From Vibrio lentus (GTDB lineage Bacteria; Pseudomonadota; Gammaproteobacteria; Enterobacterales; Vibrionaceae): a stretch of DNA of 64,000 bases. The stretch spans positions 868,001 through 932,000 of the forward strand of contig NZ_JAUFQE010000002.1 in NCBI RefSeq assembly GCF_030409755.1. Direction: 5' to 3'. Position numbers and translations under genes: made by a program. Below are positions 33,413 to 42,506 of this stretch, piece by piece (position 1 is the first letter of the stretch; each line of letters starts with the position of its first letter). The notes under the pieces were generated by a model, which was not told where the DNA came from, ran no database searches, and worked only from the letters and a program-made list of their open reading frames with translations.

Positions 33413-35299
33413 ATGTTAAAGAAACTCTCGCTTAAGAATAAGCTGGCGATCTCTGCCAGTATGGCCATCATCCTGGGGGGGATTCTGGTCGAAGCACTTT
33501 CATTTCGTGCATCATTGCAACGATTGGATACTGAAGTTGAACAACGTTTGGAAGGGGCATCCGCTTCTTACAACCAATACGTGTCAGATTGGATCTTATC
33601 CAAAGAGCGTGCGCTCACTTCTCTGTCGAAAGAGTCCAAACAAGAAAGCTTGGTAACTCACCTAAAACAGGTCCGTGATTCTGCCTCTTTTGATAATGTC
33701 TTCCTGGCATTCCCTGATGGTTCACAAAAGAATGCGAATGGTGTTGTGTTGCCACCGGGCAATGATGATCCACGCGTATGGGGTTGGTACACCAACGCGG
33801 TAGCAAACCCAAGTAAAGTGTTCATGGACAACCCAACGGTTGCTGCGGCAACGGGTGCTAACGTTGTGTCGCTGGGCACCGCAATGCAATTGCATGGTCA
33901 GCAGGTTGTGTTGGGGGCGGATGTTGAAATTACCGACATTCTAAACAGTCTTGAAAAAGTGATTCTTCCGGGTGAAGGTTACATGTTCATCGCGACGAAT
34001 AAGGGAACGGTTTACACGCACGCCGACACTAAGCTATTGAACAAGAATATCAGTTCACTTGGGTTGGATTTTTCTGATGTACAAAAGGCTTTGGTAAGCG
34101 GGAAAGACACTTCGATAGATTTAAACGGCAGCGACTATGTTCTGTATGCGCGTGCGATCGATGGAACAAACCTGATTACCATCAGCGTGGTTAATCATGA
34201 TTCGTTGGTTGCACCGTTATTTGATGCGGTGATCGGTCAAGTGTTGGTGACACTGTTGGTTGTGATCGTATGTACCATATTGTTCAATCTTCTGTGTACG
34301 ATTCTATTCCGTCCGCTTAATCATGTATCTCAAGCCTTGGCACAAATTGCCAATGGTAGCGGTGATTTAACTCAACGAATTCATGTTGAAAACCAAGATG
34401 AAGTCGGTGAGCTGGCTCATAACTTCAATACCTTTGTGAGTAGTTTACAGCAATTGATTGGCCATATTCGTGGGCAATCAGAACAGCTAAATAGCCAGTC
34501 GGAGCAAAGTGCTCAGCGTGCAAATCGTTCTGTGGATGAGCTAAACCACCAGCAACAAGAAATCACTATGGTGGCGACAGCGGTAACGGAAATGGCTTGT
34601 GCAACTCAAGAGATTGCATCGCATGCCGAACAAACCGCGAAAGCTGCACAAGACTCAGCGACAAGCACTAACAGCGGTCATGCTCTGGTTGTCGACACTA
34701 AAGGCTCAATTAATAACTTGGCCAATGAAGTGAATGAAGCGGGTAACGTGATCAGCGAACTAAACAAGCACGCTCAAGAGATCTCAACAGTATTAGCGAC
34801 AATCCAAGGCATTGCAGAGCAAACCAACTTACTTGCTTTAAATGCCGCGATTGAAGCGGCTCGTGCCGGTGAACAAGGTCGTGGTTTTGCTGTGGTAGCA
34901 GATGAAGTACGTGTGCTTTCTCAGCGCACTCACTCTTCGACGGAAGAGATCAAATCAACGATTGATATTCTGCAGCGTACAACGACCCAAGCCGTTGAGT
35001 TGATGGAGAGCAGCTCTAAACTGGCAATACATTCAGTAGAAGATGCAGACAGAGCTTCGCACGCGCTTGAAGAGATCAATACTGCAGTTGCTTTGATCAG
35101 CGATATGGCGACTCAAATCGCGACTGCCGCTGAAGAGCAAACGCACGTGACGGGTGAAATTACCCAAAACATTACGACCATTAAAGATGTCACTGACCAC
35201 TTAGTTGTGGGCGCGCAGGACAGCTTAACTGAGTCGAACGAACTTAAAAGCCAAGCCGCTGGTTTAAGCGACAAAGTGGCGACTTTTAAGCTTGCTTAA
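33413..35299 (+). CDS. Methyl-accepting chemotaxis protein
   Basis: 628 aa from ATG 33413 (AGGT upstream), rather than the earlier GTG/ATG at 33350. N-terminal TM helix (LAISASMAIILGGILVE), a periplasmic dCache-like sensor (~30-265, with WGWYTNAV, VSLGTAMQLHGQQVVLGAD), a second TM (~272-297), HAMP (RPLNHVSQALAQIANGSGDL), then the signalling coiled-coil with the tip ALNAAIEAARAGEQGRGF. It acts in the inner membrane and signals through CheA/CheW. The ligand is unknown; dCache domains often bind amino acids. Followed by a strong terminator. Confidence 0.93.
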   Translation: MLKKLSLKNKLAISASMAIILGGILVEALSFRASLQRLDTEVEQRLEGASASYNQYVSDWILSKERALTSLSKESKQESLVTHLKQVRDSASFDNVFLAFPDGSQKNANGVVLPPGNDDPRVWGWYTNAVANPSKVFMDNPTVAAATGANVVSLGTAMQLHGQQVVLGADVEITDILNSLEKVILPGEGYMFIATNKGTVYTHADTKLLNKNISSLGLDFSDVQKALVSGKDTSIDLNGSDYVLYARAIDGTNLITISVVNHDSLVAPLFDAVIGQVLVTLLVVIVCTILFNLLCTILFRPLNHVSQALAQIANGSGDLTQRIHVENQDEVGELAHNFNTFVSSLQQLIGHIRGQSEQLNSQSEQSAQRANRSVDELNHQQQEITMVATAVTEMACATQEIASHAEQTAKAAQDSATSTNSGHALVVDTKGSINNLANEVNEAGNVISELNKHAQEISTVLATIQGIAEQTNLLALNAAIEAARAGEQGRGFAVVADEVRVLSQRTHSSTEEIKSTIDILQRTTTQAVELMESSSKLAIHSVEDADRASHALEEINTAVALISDMATQIATAAEEQTHVTGEITQNITTIKDVTDHLVVGAQDSLTESNELKSQAAGLSDKVATFKLA

Positions 35300-35349
35300 C
35301 TGTTTCATTCGCTGATGCCTGATCAGTGAGTAATCGGTAAGCAATAAGC

Positions 35350-35380
35350 CAAAGCGACGTAGAATACGTCGCTTTTTTTG
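35350..35380 (+). terminator. Rho-independent terminator of the MCP gene
   Basis: Stem AAGCGACGTA / TACGTCGCTT with a GAA loop, followed by TTTTT. Confidence 0.88.
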
Positions 35381-35401
35381 TGTCTGAAGAACGCACTTTT
35401 G

Positions 35402-35803
35402 TTAGCTCGCTTCTGAAAACTCTCTAAGTGCACTCATTGCGGCTTCAGCTTTGTCTTTTTGAACGAAGATATGGTCATGGTAATAACCAGCAATCACGTT
35501 GGCGCTAATGCCGTATGAGCCTAGCTTGGTAGCAAAGGCCGCTGTTAATCCAACTGCTTCAAGACTGGAGTGTACCGACAAAGTGATCAGGCTAAATACA
35601 CCATCGAAATCGAGTTGAGCTTGGCGTGCGGTATCCTCAGTGAGCACCAAGGTTAAGCCTTCTTTTTCACGAAAGGTCGCGATTGGTTCGAGTTGAACAT
35701 AATCTGCTAATCCCCCGTCTACAGTACAAAAAACGTAATCACCTTCAATGAGCTCTGGTGACATGGACTTTAGCAGAATGTTTAAATCGGTAATGGCGGT
35801 CAT
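35402..35803 (-). CDS. ACT-domain protein
   Basis: 133 aa, with two ACT-like halves: an N-terminal segment (residues ~5-62: LNILLKSMSPELIEGDYVFC) and a C-terminal ACT domain (~68-130: SLITLSVHSSLEAVGLTAAF, ISANVIAGYYHDHIFV). This fits the ACT_7/COG3603-like small regulators predicted to bind amino acids. Convergent with the MCP gene. Confidence 0.78.
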   Translation of the reverse strand: MTAITDLNILLKSMSPELIEGDYVFCTVDGGLADYVQLEPIATFREKEGLTLVLTEDTARQAQLDFDGVFSLITLSVHSSLEAVGLTAAFATKLGSYGISANVIAGYYHDHIFVQKDKAEAAMSALREFSEAS

Positions 35804-35931
35804 CGTCTTTTTCCCTGCGTAATCGCGTTTGTTTATGGTGTTGGATCATGCAGCCAAGATAGAATTTAGCTCTGCATAAGTAAAATTAATAATACTTATT
35901 CCACATCAGCATCGTTAATGAGAGAGCTTGT

Positions 35932-36825
35932 CTACCAGCTTGTTGATTGCTCCATCTCGCTAGATAAATGATCGATAAAGGCTCTTAACAGCGGAGTGAC
36001 TTGCTTTCGAGTTCCGTAAACAGCGTGTACTCCGAGTGTTTTAGGTTGCCACTCAGGAAGTAATGACACTAACAGACCATCTTGTATCAAGCCTTCGACG
36101 GAAGGGAAGGGTAATATGCTGATCCCATTGCCTTTAAGTGTGGCAGACAACAATACCTCAGAGGTGTTGGCACTGATATTTCCTTTAATTGGAACAGATT
36201 CGAGTCCATTAGGACCGTTAAACGTCCACGCGGTTTTGCCGAAGTAACTGAATGACAGACAGTTGTGGTGCGCTAAATCTTGTGCGTTTGATGGCGTGCC
36301 TTTCTCCTTTAGATATTGAGGAGATGCGCAAATCACCGAGCGACATTCACCTAGCTGCTTCGCGACAATATTCGGTGTTAGTTCGTTGGTAATGCGAATT
36401 GCCAAATCGATGCGTGATTCAACAAGATTGACTGTTTGATCAGTAGAAACGATATCAATTGAGACCTCTGGCCATTTATCGATGAAGCTACCGATCACGT
36501 CCATCAAGAAGCTATCGACAATAGAGTAGCTTGCGGTAATACGCAGTTGACCTTTTAAGTGTTCGCGGCTTTGGTTTCGAATACCCGCTAACGATGCTTC
36601 AAGGGCAAGCAGTTCTCTTGCGACTTCTAGTGTTTCTTTCCCTGCACTGGTTAAGCTCAAGCTTCGAGTGGTTCTATGAAGCAAGCGTGTGTCCATCCAG
36701 CTTTCGAGTTCCCCCAAATAGCGCGTGACTTTGGTTCGAGATAGATCAAGATGCTCTGCTGCTGCACTCAAACTGCCACGCTCAACGATGGTGACAAAGA
36801 CGTTCATTGCCTCGAGTTTATCCAT
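35932..36825 (-). CDS. LysR-family transcriptional regulator
   Basis: 297 aa. HTH MDKLEAMNVFVTIVERGSLS with LDLSRTKVTRYLGELESWM, then an effector domain (LRITASYSIVDSFLMDVIG, GNGISILPFPSVEGLI). Divergent from the MBL-like gene (176 bp), the usual LysR-target arrangement, so it probably regulates that gene. Confidence 0.88.
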   Translation of the reverse strand: MDKLEAMNVFVTIVERGSLSAAAEHLDLSRTKVTRYLGELESWMDTRLLHRTTRSLSLTSAGKETLEVARELLALEASLAGIRNQSREHLKGQLRITASYSIVDSFLMDVIGSFIDKWPEVSIDIVSTDQTVNLVESRIDLAIRITNELTPNIVAKQLGECRSVICASPQYLKEKGTPSNAQDLAHHNCLSFSYFGKTAWTFNGPNGLESVPIKGNISANTSEVLLSATLKGNGISILPFPSVEGLIQDGLLVSLLPEWQPKTLGVHAVYGTRKQVTPLLRAFIDHLSSEMEQSTSW

Positions 36826-37001
36826 TGTTCTAATTACCCAGTGATTTTTGAATCTAATAGCTACAAGAAAATCAGTATATGTCCGAAAATCGCAACAGTG
36901 AAAGTTAATTTGATGTCTATTTCATCTAAATCCAATCAAATAAGATGTTTGCACACTCAATGAGTTGGCAGGCGTTCAGCTCGAAATAACGGAATCAAGC
37001 T

Positions 37002-37904
37002 ATGAAAAAGTTATCTAAAATCCTTCTATCGAGAACCGCGCTTTTAGGAACGATGAGCCTAGGAGCAATGTTGGCAGCATCGAGTGTTGTCTCTGCTGCT
37101 GAACTAAACATCACTCATTACAATCCGGGTGAAAATGCAATATTCCCCGCAAGCTCTGTGCTGGTTTCGGGAGAGAAAGAAGTGATTCTGTTTGATGCAC
37201 AATTTAGCGTCGCAGATGGGCAAAAGCTGGTGGAGCAAATCAAAGCCACAGGTAAAGAGTTGTCGATGGTTTACATCAGCAGCGGCGACCCAGATTTCTA
37301 CTTTGGCTTAGAACCGATTGTGGCGGCGTTTCCAAACGTCGAGATCGTAGCTAGTGAAGCGGTTGTTGCACATATCAAACGCACTAAAGATGCAAAGCTC
37401 GAATACTGGGGCCCAATCTTAGAAGGCAACGCACCGTCTACAGTCATTGTTCCAACCGTGCTTAACGACACCACACTGAGCATAGAAGGTGAAACTATCG
37501 AAGTGAGAGAAATCAATACACACCAAGCTTATCTGTGGGTTCCATCGGAAAAGACCGTGTTTGGTGGTGTGTCGGTTTATAGCGGTGTGCATGTATGGAT
37601 GGCAGATACTGCATCGAAAGAGATTCGTAGCCAGTGGTCACAATCATTAGAGCGTATGAAAGAACTTGAGCCTGAAGTTGTCATTCCGGGTCACTACTTA
37701 GGTGAAATGCCAACGGGTACTAATGGCGTTCAATTTACATTGGATTACGTGGCTGATATTGAAAAGGCGTTAGCAAGCACAAGCAATCCAACGTCTGTTG
37801 ATATCAGTGATTACATTAAGAGAGCATACCCACAATTTAAGGCAACGGAAGGCGACCTAGAGCTGGGTGCCAAAGTGTTAAGCGGTGAGATGGAGTGGCA
37901 CTAA
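37002..37904 (+). CDS. Exported metallo-beta-lactamase-fold protein lacking the metal ligands
   Basis: 300 aa with a signal peptide (to ~AAELNITH, after SVVSA). MBL fold: NPGENAIFPASSVLVSGEKE, VILFDAQFS, FGLEPIVAAFPNV, and the C-terminal VVIPGHYLGEMPTG. The HxHxDH metal motif, expected in a strand reading like THGHPDHYFG, is SSGDPDFYFG here, and the Asp ligand strand reads VFGGVSVYSGVHVWMAD. With the histidines gone, hydrolase activity is unlikely; a binding role is inferred. Divergent from the LysR gene. Confidence 0.8.
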   Translation: MKKLSKILLSRTALLGTMSLGAMLAASSVVSAAELNITHYNPGENAIFPASSVLVSGEKEVILFDAQFSVADGQKLVEQIKATGKELSMVYISSGDPDFYFGLEPIVAAFPNVEIVASEAVVAHIKRTKDAKLEYWGPILEGNAPSTVIVPTVLNDTTLSIEGETIEVREINTHQAYLWVPSEKTVFGGVSVYSGVHVWMADTASKEIRSQWSQSLERMKELEPEVVIPGHYLGEMPTGTNGVQFTLDYVADIEKALASTSNPTSVDISDYIKRAYPQFKATEGDLELGAKVLSGEMEWH

Positions 37905-38052
37905 GTTCATTATCTCGGTTGTATCTCAGAAAAGCTTGAAGATTGTGTGCTAGATTTAAGTTGATACACAACTGGAGATATCGATGATCTGGCTTTCGGT
38001 GAAGGTACTACAGATTGGACTTGTCTACGGATACAGGAAGTATCAAAAAACG

Positions 38053-38082
38053 AAAAGAGCGCCAGTTTAGGGGCTCTTTTTT
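38053..38082 (+). terminator. Rho-independent terminator
   Basis: Stem AAAAGAGCGCC / GGGGCTCTTTT (with one bulge or mismatch) followed by TTTG, 150 bp after the MBL gene. Confidence 0.6.
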
Positions 38083-38201
38083 TGTTTTCCAAGTAAAGCC
38101 ATTTTATGTTGAGTAGGATTGAAAGAAAAACCGCCATTGTCCGGTTTAATAGTCAGTATCTAAATTGACTCTGAAATGTCACATCATCAATAAGCGAATT
38201 T

Positions 38202-39018
38202 ATGTTGAAAATCGAACCCATTACCCCTCACATCGGTGCTCGTATTCATGGAGTCAATCTCGCGACATGCAGTGCGACTGAACTTGATGAGGTTTATCAG
38301 GCGCTTCTAACCCATCAAGTGATTTTTCTTGATGAGCAAACCCTTTCGTCAGAACAGCATTTGATGATTGCAGAGCGATTTGGAAAGCTTGAACCAGCGC
38401 ATCCGTTTTTTTCCTCGCGTCGAGCATGTACCTCAGGTGAGCGTGATAGAAACAACGCGTGGCAATGCTCCGATGGAAAGTTATTGGCATACGGATCTAA
38501 CATGGCGCGAATTGCCGTCGAAAGCTTCTCTGTTGCATGCTCAGCATGTCCCAAATGTGGGAGGAGACACGATTTGGTGTTCGATGACTGCTGTATTTGA
38601 TTCATTAGACGAAGACATGAAAGCAAAGCTGAGAGGCTTATCGGCGACGCATTCGCTGGTGGCTTTTGAAGGTATAGAGTCGGATCAGATTGAGCTGGAT
38701 TGGCATAAGTCGTTAATCAAAACGGCTCAAGAAAATCCACCAGTGATTCACTCGGTTGTTCAAGTTCACCCTGAAACGGGTAAAGAGACGCTCTATATCA
38801 ATGAACAGTTTACTCGTTATATCAATGAGCTCGACCGACAAGAGAGTGATGTTTTACTTAACCAACTGTTCGAAATTGCGAGACGCCCTGAGTTTCAAGT
38901 TCGTTTCAAATGGGACAAGGGAACAATGGCTATTTGGGATAACAGAGTAACGCAGCATTACGCGGTAATTGATTACGGCGATACGCCAAGAAAAATGCAC
39001 AGAGTCACGGTGACCTAG
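38202..39018 (+). pseudogene. TauD/TfdA-family Fe(II)/2-oxoglutarate dioxygenase, frameshifted
   Basis: The frame from 38202 (MLKIEPITPHIGARIHGVNL) runs to ...EPAHPFF, then leaves the family at a run of seven T (38406-38412). With one T removed, the other frame continues PRVEHVPQVSVIETTRG, then WHTDLTW (the Fe-binding H-x-D), ..., TQHYAV (distal His), and RKMHRVT (Arg for 2-oxoglutarate). The combined protein is about 271 aa, as in TauD. Likely sulfonate/alpha-keto-acid dioxygenase in sulfur scavenging. The T-run makes slippage or miscalling plausible, so it may be functional in other cells. Confidence 0.85.
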
Positions 39019-39120
39019 CTTAAGTAAGTTTTGGGTAAATTGAGGCCAAGTCGAATACGACTAAATATTTTGACTCATAGGTCAATGTGATTTATTTTTA
39101 GCGCTAATGTTCAACTCTAT

Positions 39121-39340
39121 ACAAATAAGGAGGATTTTTATGAAAGTGTGTAAATTTAACTTTGCGCATATTTTTTGGTACGACCAAAACTCAAGTTTTA
39201 ACACTATCGTGCTGCGATAACCAAAACTTGAGCGAAGCATTTAAAACTAAACTTCTATAGAGTTTCTTCACTCTAGTTTACTTGGTTGTTGTCAGCAAAT
39301 GACGACAGCGCGTTCGTGCGCTTGAAACTTGAGTAAACAA
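39121..39340 (+). promoter_or_regulatory. ABC-F 5' leader with alternative RNA pairings
   Basis: Segment A CTCAAGTTTT (39190-39199, inside the leader ORF) can pair with B AAAACTTGAG (39223-39232), or with C AAACTTGAG (39325-39333) just before the ABC-F start. Segment GTTTACT (39276-39282) pairs with AGTAAAC (39332-39338), which also covers the start region. A tight AGCGCG-TTCG-TGCGCT-type hairpin lies at 39307-39322. No T-tract follows, so translational rather than transcriptional control is more likely. Confidence 0.6.
39140..39220 (+). CDS. 26-aa leader peptide upstream of ABC-F gene
   Basis: The ATG at 39140 has a perfect Shine-Dalgarno AAGGAGG (39127-39133), 6 nt upstream, much better than that of the ABC-F gene. 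The peptide begins MKVCKFNFAHIFWYDQ and ends TIVLR. It is hydrophobic/aromatic (three F, one W, one Y) and the last third overlaps segment A of the leader. The layout is that of ribosome-stalling leader ORFs that control antibiotic-response genes. No similar annotated leader is known to me. Confidence 0.65.
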   Translation: MKVCKFNFAHIFWYDQNSSFNTIVLR

Positions 39341-41110
39341 ATGACTACATTAATATCTACATCATCTATTTCTTACGATCTAACATCATGCCGCTTATTT
39401 GATGGGCTTTCTTTCACCATTAAAAAGGGTGACCGTATTGGCCTAATTGGCAGCAATGGGTGTGGGAAAAGCACCTTACTACGTCTATTAAACAAAGACT
39501 TACCTGACTATATCGGCAGTGTGTCTTTTGCCTCTTATGCTGAAGTCGCGCTTATTGAGCAACATCTCCCTAAACGCCTGTTGAGCATGTCGATGCTTGA
39601 TGCTGTTATCGATAATCTCCCATCTGAGATCCAACTCTCTGAGCAATGGCGCGCTCAAATCATCTTGTCTAACTTAGGTTTTGACGAAAGCTATTGGGGT
39701 CAGTCAATTGATACCTTAAGTGGTGGTCAATACGCGCGAGTCTTGGTGGCAAGAGCCTTAATTGTCGAACCTGATGTTCTACTGTTAGACGAACCGAGCA
39801 ACCACTTAGATTTGCCAACCTTGCTTTGGTTAGAGCAATTTCTGATGGATTGGAAAGGCACCTTTGTCATGGTTTCGCATGACCAAAGGCTACTCGACCA
39901 TGTGACTAACTGTACTTGGGTGTTACGTGACAAAAAGCTGCAATACTTCAGCCAAACCTGCACTGAAGCAAGAAAGGCGTTAGAAGAAAAAGATCGCGCT
40001 GACGCTGAAAGGCAAGAGGTGGAACAAAAAGAGATTAACCGCATTGAAAAGAGTGCGCAGCGATTAGCTATTTGGGGTAGGGATTTCGATAATGAAGGCC
40101 TAGCACGCAAAGCCAAAAGTATGGAGAAACGTGCTGCTGGTTTGCGAACGACTATGACGCGTTTGGATACGATTGAACCATGGACGCTAAGTCTCTCTGG
40201 TGAGTCGATGAAAGCTAACCGCTTACTTGAATTAGCATCGGTGCCAATAGCAGCCGCGAAAGACCAAGCACCTTTGTTTGAAGTTCTGTTCCAGCAGATA
40301 AAAAGCGGTGACCGAGTCGCCATCTTAGGTAAGAACGGCGCAGGTAAGTCTTCATTGTTGAAGGTGTTATGGGCAAGCTATCAAGCCTCTCAACTTGAAG
40401 GTAATGGTTACTTTCATCCGCAAGCCGAAGTCGGTTATTACGACCAAAGCTTGAACCAGTTGTACGATGAGCACTCATTAATAGACTCTCTGTACCCGTT
40501 TTATCCTGTGTCGCAGGAAGCAAGAAAAATGGCTCTGATCAGTGCTGGTTTTTCTTATGAAAGACACGATCAAAAGATCGCAGAATTAAGCGGTGGCGAG
40601 CGCTCTCGTTTACTGTTTGTCGGGCTATCTTTGGCTAAATATCACTTCTTGTTATTGGATGAACCAACGAACCATCTTGATATTGAAGGTAAGGAAGAGT
40701 TAGCGCATTGCTTAACTCATTTTGAAGGAGGGCTGTTGTTGGTCAGCCATGATCGAGAACTCATCGAGAGTTCATGTAATCGATTCTGGTATATCAATGA
40801 TGGTCAGCTGGTGGAAATGACTTACTTAGATGCGGTTTATGAGGCCATGTCTGTCGGTAATCAGGTCGTTAGCTTAGAGGCGAGTGAGACAGCGCCAAGC
40901 TCGGTGTTGTTATCCAAATCTAAGTTTAGCGAAAATTACCACTCAAATACGGCACAAAACGATGAAGAGTTGCTTTTGGAAAGGCTATTAGAGTTGGAAG
41001 AGTTACTAACACAAGACCAGTCACGCAAAGCGAAACACCAGAAGCCAGATCTGCAACAAAAATGGCAGCAAGAAATCGTGAGCATTAATGCGAAACTGGA
41101 ACTTACTTAG
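39341..41110 (+). CDS. ABC-F family ATPase (translation factor or antibiotic-resistance type)
   Basis: 589 aa from ATG 39341 (a TTG four codons earlier is possible). Two ABC domains without TM segments: Walker A at 37-45 (GSNGCGKST), LSGGQ 126-130, Walker B LLLDEP ~147-152 with NHLD; linker/arm ~205-280 (IWGRDFDNEGLARKAKSM); second Walker A 330-338, LSGGE 416-420, LLLDEPTNHLD; charged C-terminal extension (~500-589, LLLERLLELEELLT). Such proteins bind the ribosomal E site; some dislodge antibiotics from the peptidyl-transferase centre. The leader ORF suggests an inducible protection factor, but housekeeping function is not ruled out. Confidence 0.88.
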   Translation: MTTLISTSSISYDLTSCRLFDGLSFTIKKGDRIGLIGSNGCGKSTLLRLLNKDLPDYIGSVSFASYAEVALIEQHLPKRLLSMSMLDAVIDNLPSEIQLSEQWRAQIILSNLGFDESYWGQSIDTLSGGQYARVLVARALIVEPDVLLLDEPSNHLDLPTLLWLEQFLMDWKGTFVMVSHDQRLLDHVTNCTWVLRDKKLQYFSQTCTEARKALEEKDRADAERQEVEQKEINRIEKSAQRLAIWGRDFDNEGLARKAKSMEKRAAGLRTTMTRLDTIEPWTLSLSGESMKANRLLELASVPIAAAKDQAPLFEVLFQQIKSGDRVAILGKNGAGKSSLLKVLWASYQASQLEGNGYFHPQAEVGYYDQSLNQLYDEHSLIDSLYPFYPVSQEARKMALISAGFSYERHDQKIAELSGGERSRLLFVGLSLAKYHFLLLDEPTNHLDIEGKEELAHCLTHFEGGLLLVSHDRELIESSCNRFWYINDGQLVEMTYLDAVYEAMSVGNQVVSLEASETAPSSVLLSKSKFSENYHSNTAQNDEELLLERLLELEELLTQDQSRKAKHQKPDLQQKWQQEIVSINAKLELT

Positions 41111-41181
41111 CTCTTAATTCTATTGGCCAAGCACATTAATTAGCAGTACAGCTCGACTGTGACCGCTAACTATGAAAAGTA

Positions 41182-41214
41182 AGGCTCTTTAGCTCCGTAT
41201 CGGCTAAAGAGCCT
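41182..41214 (+). terminator. Rho-independent terminator of the ABC-F gene
   Basis: Stem AGGCTCTTTAGC / GCTAAAGAGCCT with loop TCCGTATCG, then ATTTT. Confidence 0.75.
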
Positions 41215-41400
41215 ATTTTCAATTTCTCATCGTGAGATATTTCCTTTTAACATCAACATAGCCTCCATTCGTTTTTATAAAAACATATACTTATCCATAG
41301 TTTTAAAAGCACATTACCTGCGAATATCGCAATCTCAGTCAGGCGAATGCGATTCTCTGTGGGTATCATTTCTACGAATTCTTAACTGGGTACAAGAAAA

Positions 41401-42264
41401 ATGAATGTAGTGAAGCACCATGAACGAAGAATACGGAAGGTATGTGACTTCATCGATGGCCATTTAGATGAAGCTTTGAGTTTGGAAGAGTTAAGCTCTG
41501 TTGGAGCGAGCTCTAAATTCCATTTTCACCGTGTTTTTAAATCATTCATGGGTATTAGCACCATTCAATATGTGCTGTTGGCGCGCTTAAAACGAGCTTC
41601 TTTTCGATTAGCTTTTGAGCCAGAACACAGTGTTACAGACGTTGCCTTTGAAGCGCATTTTGAAAGTCTCGAGGGGTTTTCTCGTGCATTTTCTAGAAAC
41701 TTTGGGCAAACGCCCTCCCAGTTTAGAAAACAGCCCAATTGGCCATCTTGGCATTCAAAGTATGAGTTTAACCCACCGAAAACTGGAGACAGGGTAATGG
41801 ACGTAAAAGTCGTAGAGTTTTGTGAAACACAAGTCGCTTTAATTGAACATAAGGGAAGCCCTAAGCTTGTCTACAACACGGCAGCCAAGTTTATTGATTG
41901 GAGAAAATCGACAGGGCTCTCTCCCGTAAAAACGAGCCACACTTATGGAGTACCTTATTCCGACCCAGGCGACACCGTGGAAGACGAGTTTCGTTTTGAT
42001 ATTTGCGGAGTTCACCAAGGGAATGTGCCGGAAAATACTTTTGGCGTGAAGTCTGGTGTTATTCCTGGCGGAAGATGCGCTGTTGCTATTCATGAAGGAA
42101 GCCATGACTTAATCAGTGACACCGTTTATTACTTGTACCGAAATTGGTTACCTGAAAGCGGAGAGGAACTAAGGGATTTTCCATGCTTTTTCCAATATGT
42201 GAATCTTGTTCATGAAGCGGACGAATGCGATTTGATAACTCACATCTATTTACCGATACGTTAG
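41401..42264 (+). CDS. AraC-family regulator with GyrI-like effector domain
   Basis: 287 aa. N-terminal AraC HTH (RKVCDFIDGHLDEALSLEEL, FHFHRVFKSFMGISTIQYV, VTDVAFEAHFESLEGFSRAF) and a C-terminal GyrI/SbmC-like effector domain (~125-285: VKVVEFCETQVALIEHKGSP, ISDTVYYLYRNWLPESG, NLVHEADECDLITHIYLPI). This is the Rob/BltR-like fusion that senses small hydrophobic compounds. Downstream of, but separated by a terminator from, the ABC-F gene. Confidence 0.85.
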   Translation: MNVVKHHERRIRKVCDFIDGHLDEALSLEELSSVGASSKFHFHRVFKSFMGISTIQYVLLARLKRASFRLAFEPEHSVTDVAFEAHFESLEGFSRAFSRNFGQTPSQFRKQPNWPSWHSKYEFNPPKTGDRVMDVKVVEFCETQVALIEHKGSPKLVYNTAAKFIDWRKSTGLSPVKTSHTYGVPYSDPGDTVEDEFRFDICGVHQGNVPENTFGVKSGVIPGGRCAVAIHEGSHDLISDTVYYLYRNWLPESGEELRDFPCFFQYVNLVHEADECDLITHIYLPIR

Positions 42265-42299
42265 GCTCGTTACTGAACTAGCATCGCATATCCATTAGG

Positions 42300-42322
42300 A
42301 GGCCTCGTATTCACTAGGCCTT
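42300..42322 (+). terminator. Hairpin after the AraC-GyrI gene
   Basis: AGGCCT repeated around CGTATTCACT, followed by TTGTTGTTTTT; 35 bp after the stop. Confidence 0.5.
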
Positions 42323-42506
42323 GTTGTTTTTATAAGCATAAACATAAGCCCCAAATTCAAGTTTAAAAGCAAAAACCTTGATATATATTTGATTGAAACC
42401 TCATTGCTCGGAGGCGATGTGTAATATAATCCGTGACAAAATATAAGAACAAAAATTAATTCATAGAATTTGTAAACGTTAGGGCTTAGTTAATAAAGTA
42501 TTCCGT

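Noticed and set aside
37910..38137. 75-aa ORF on the - strand
   Set aside because: Runs across a terminator hairpin and T-tract, has no ribosome-binding site or family match.
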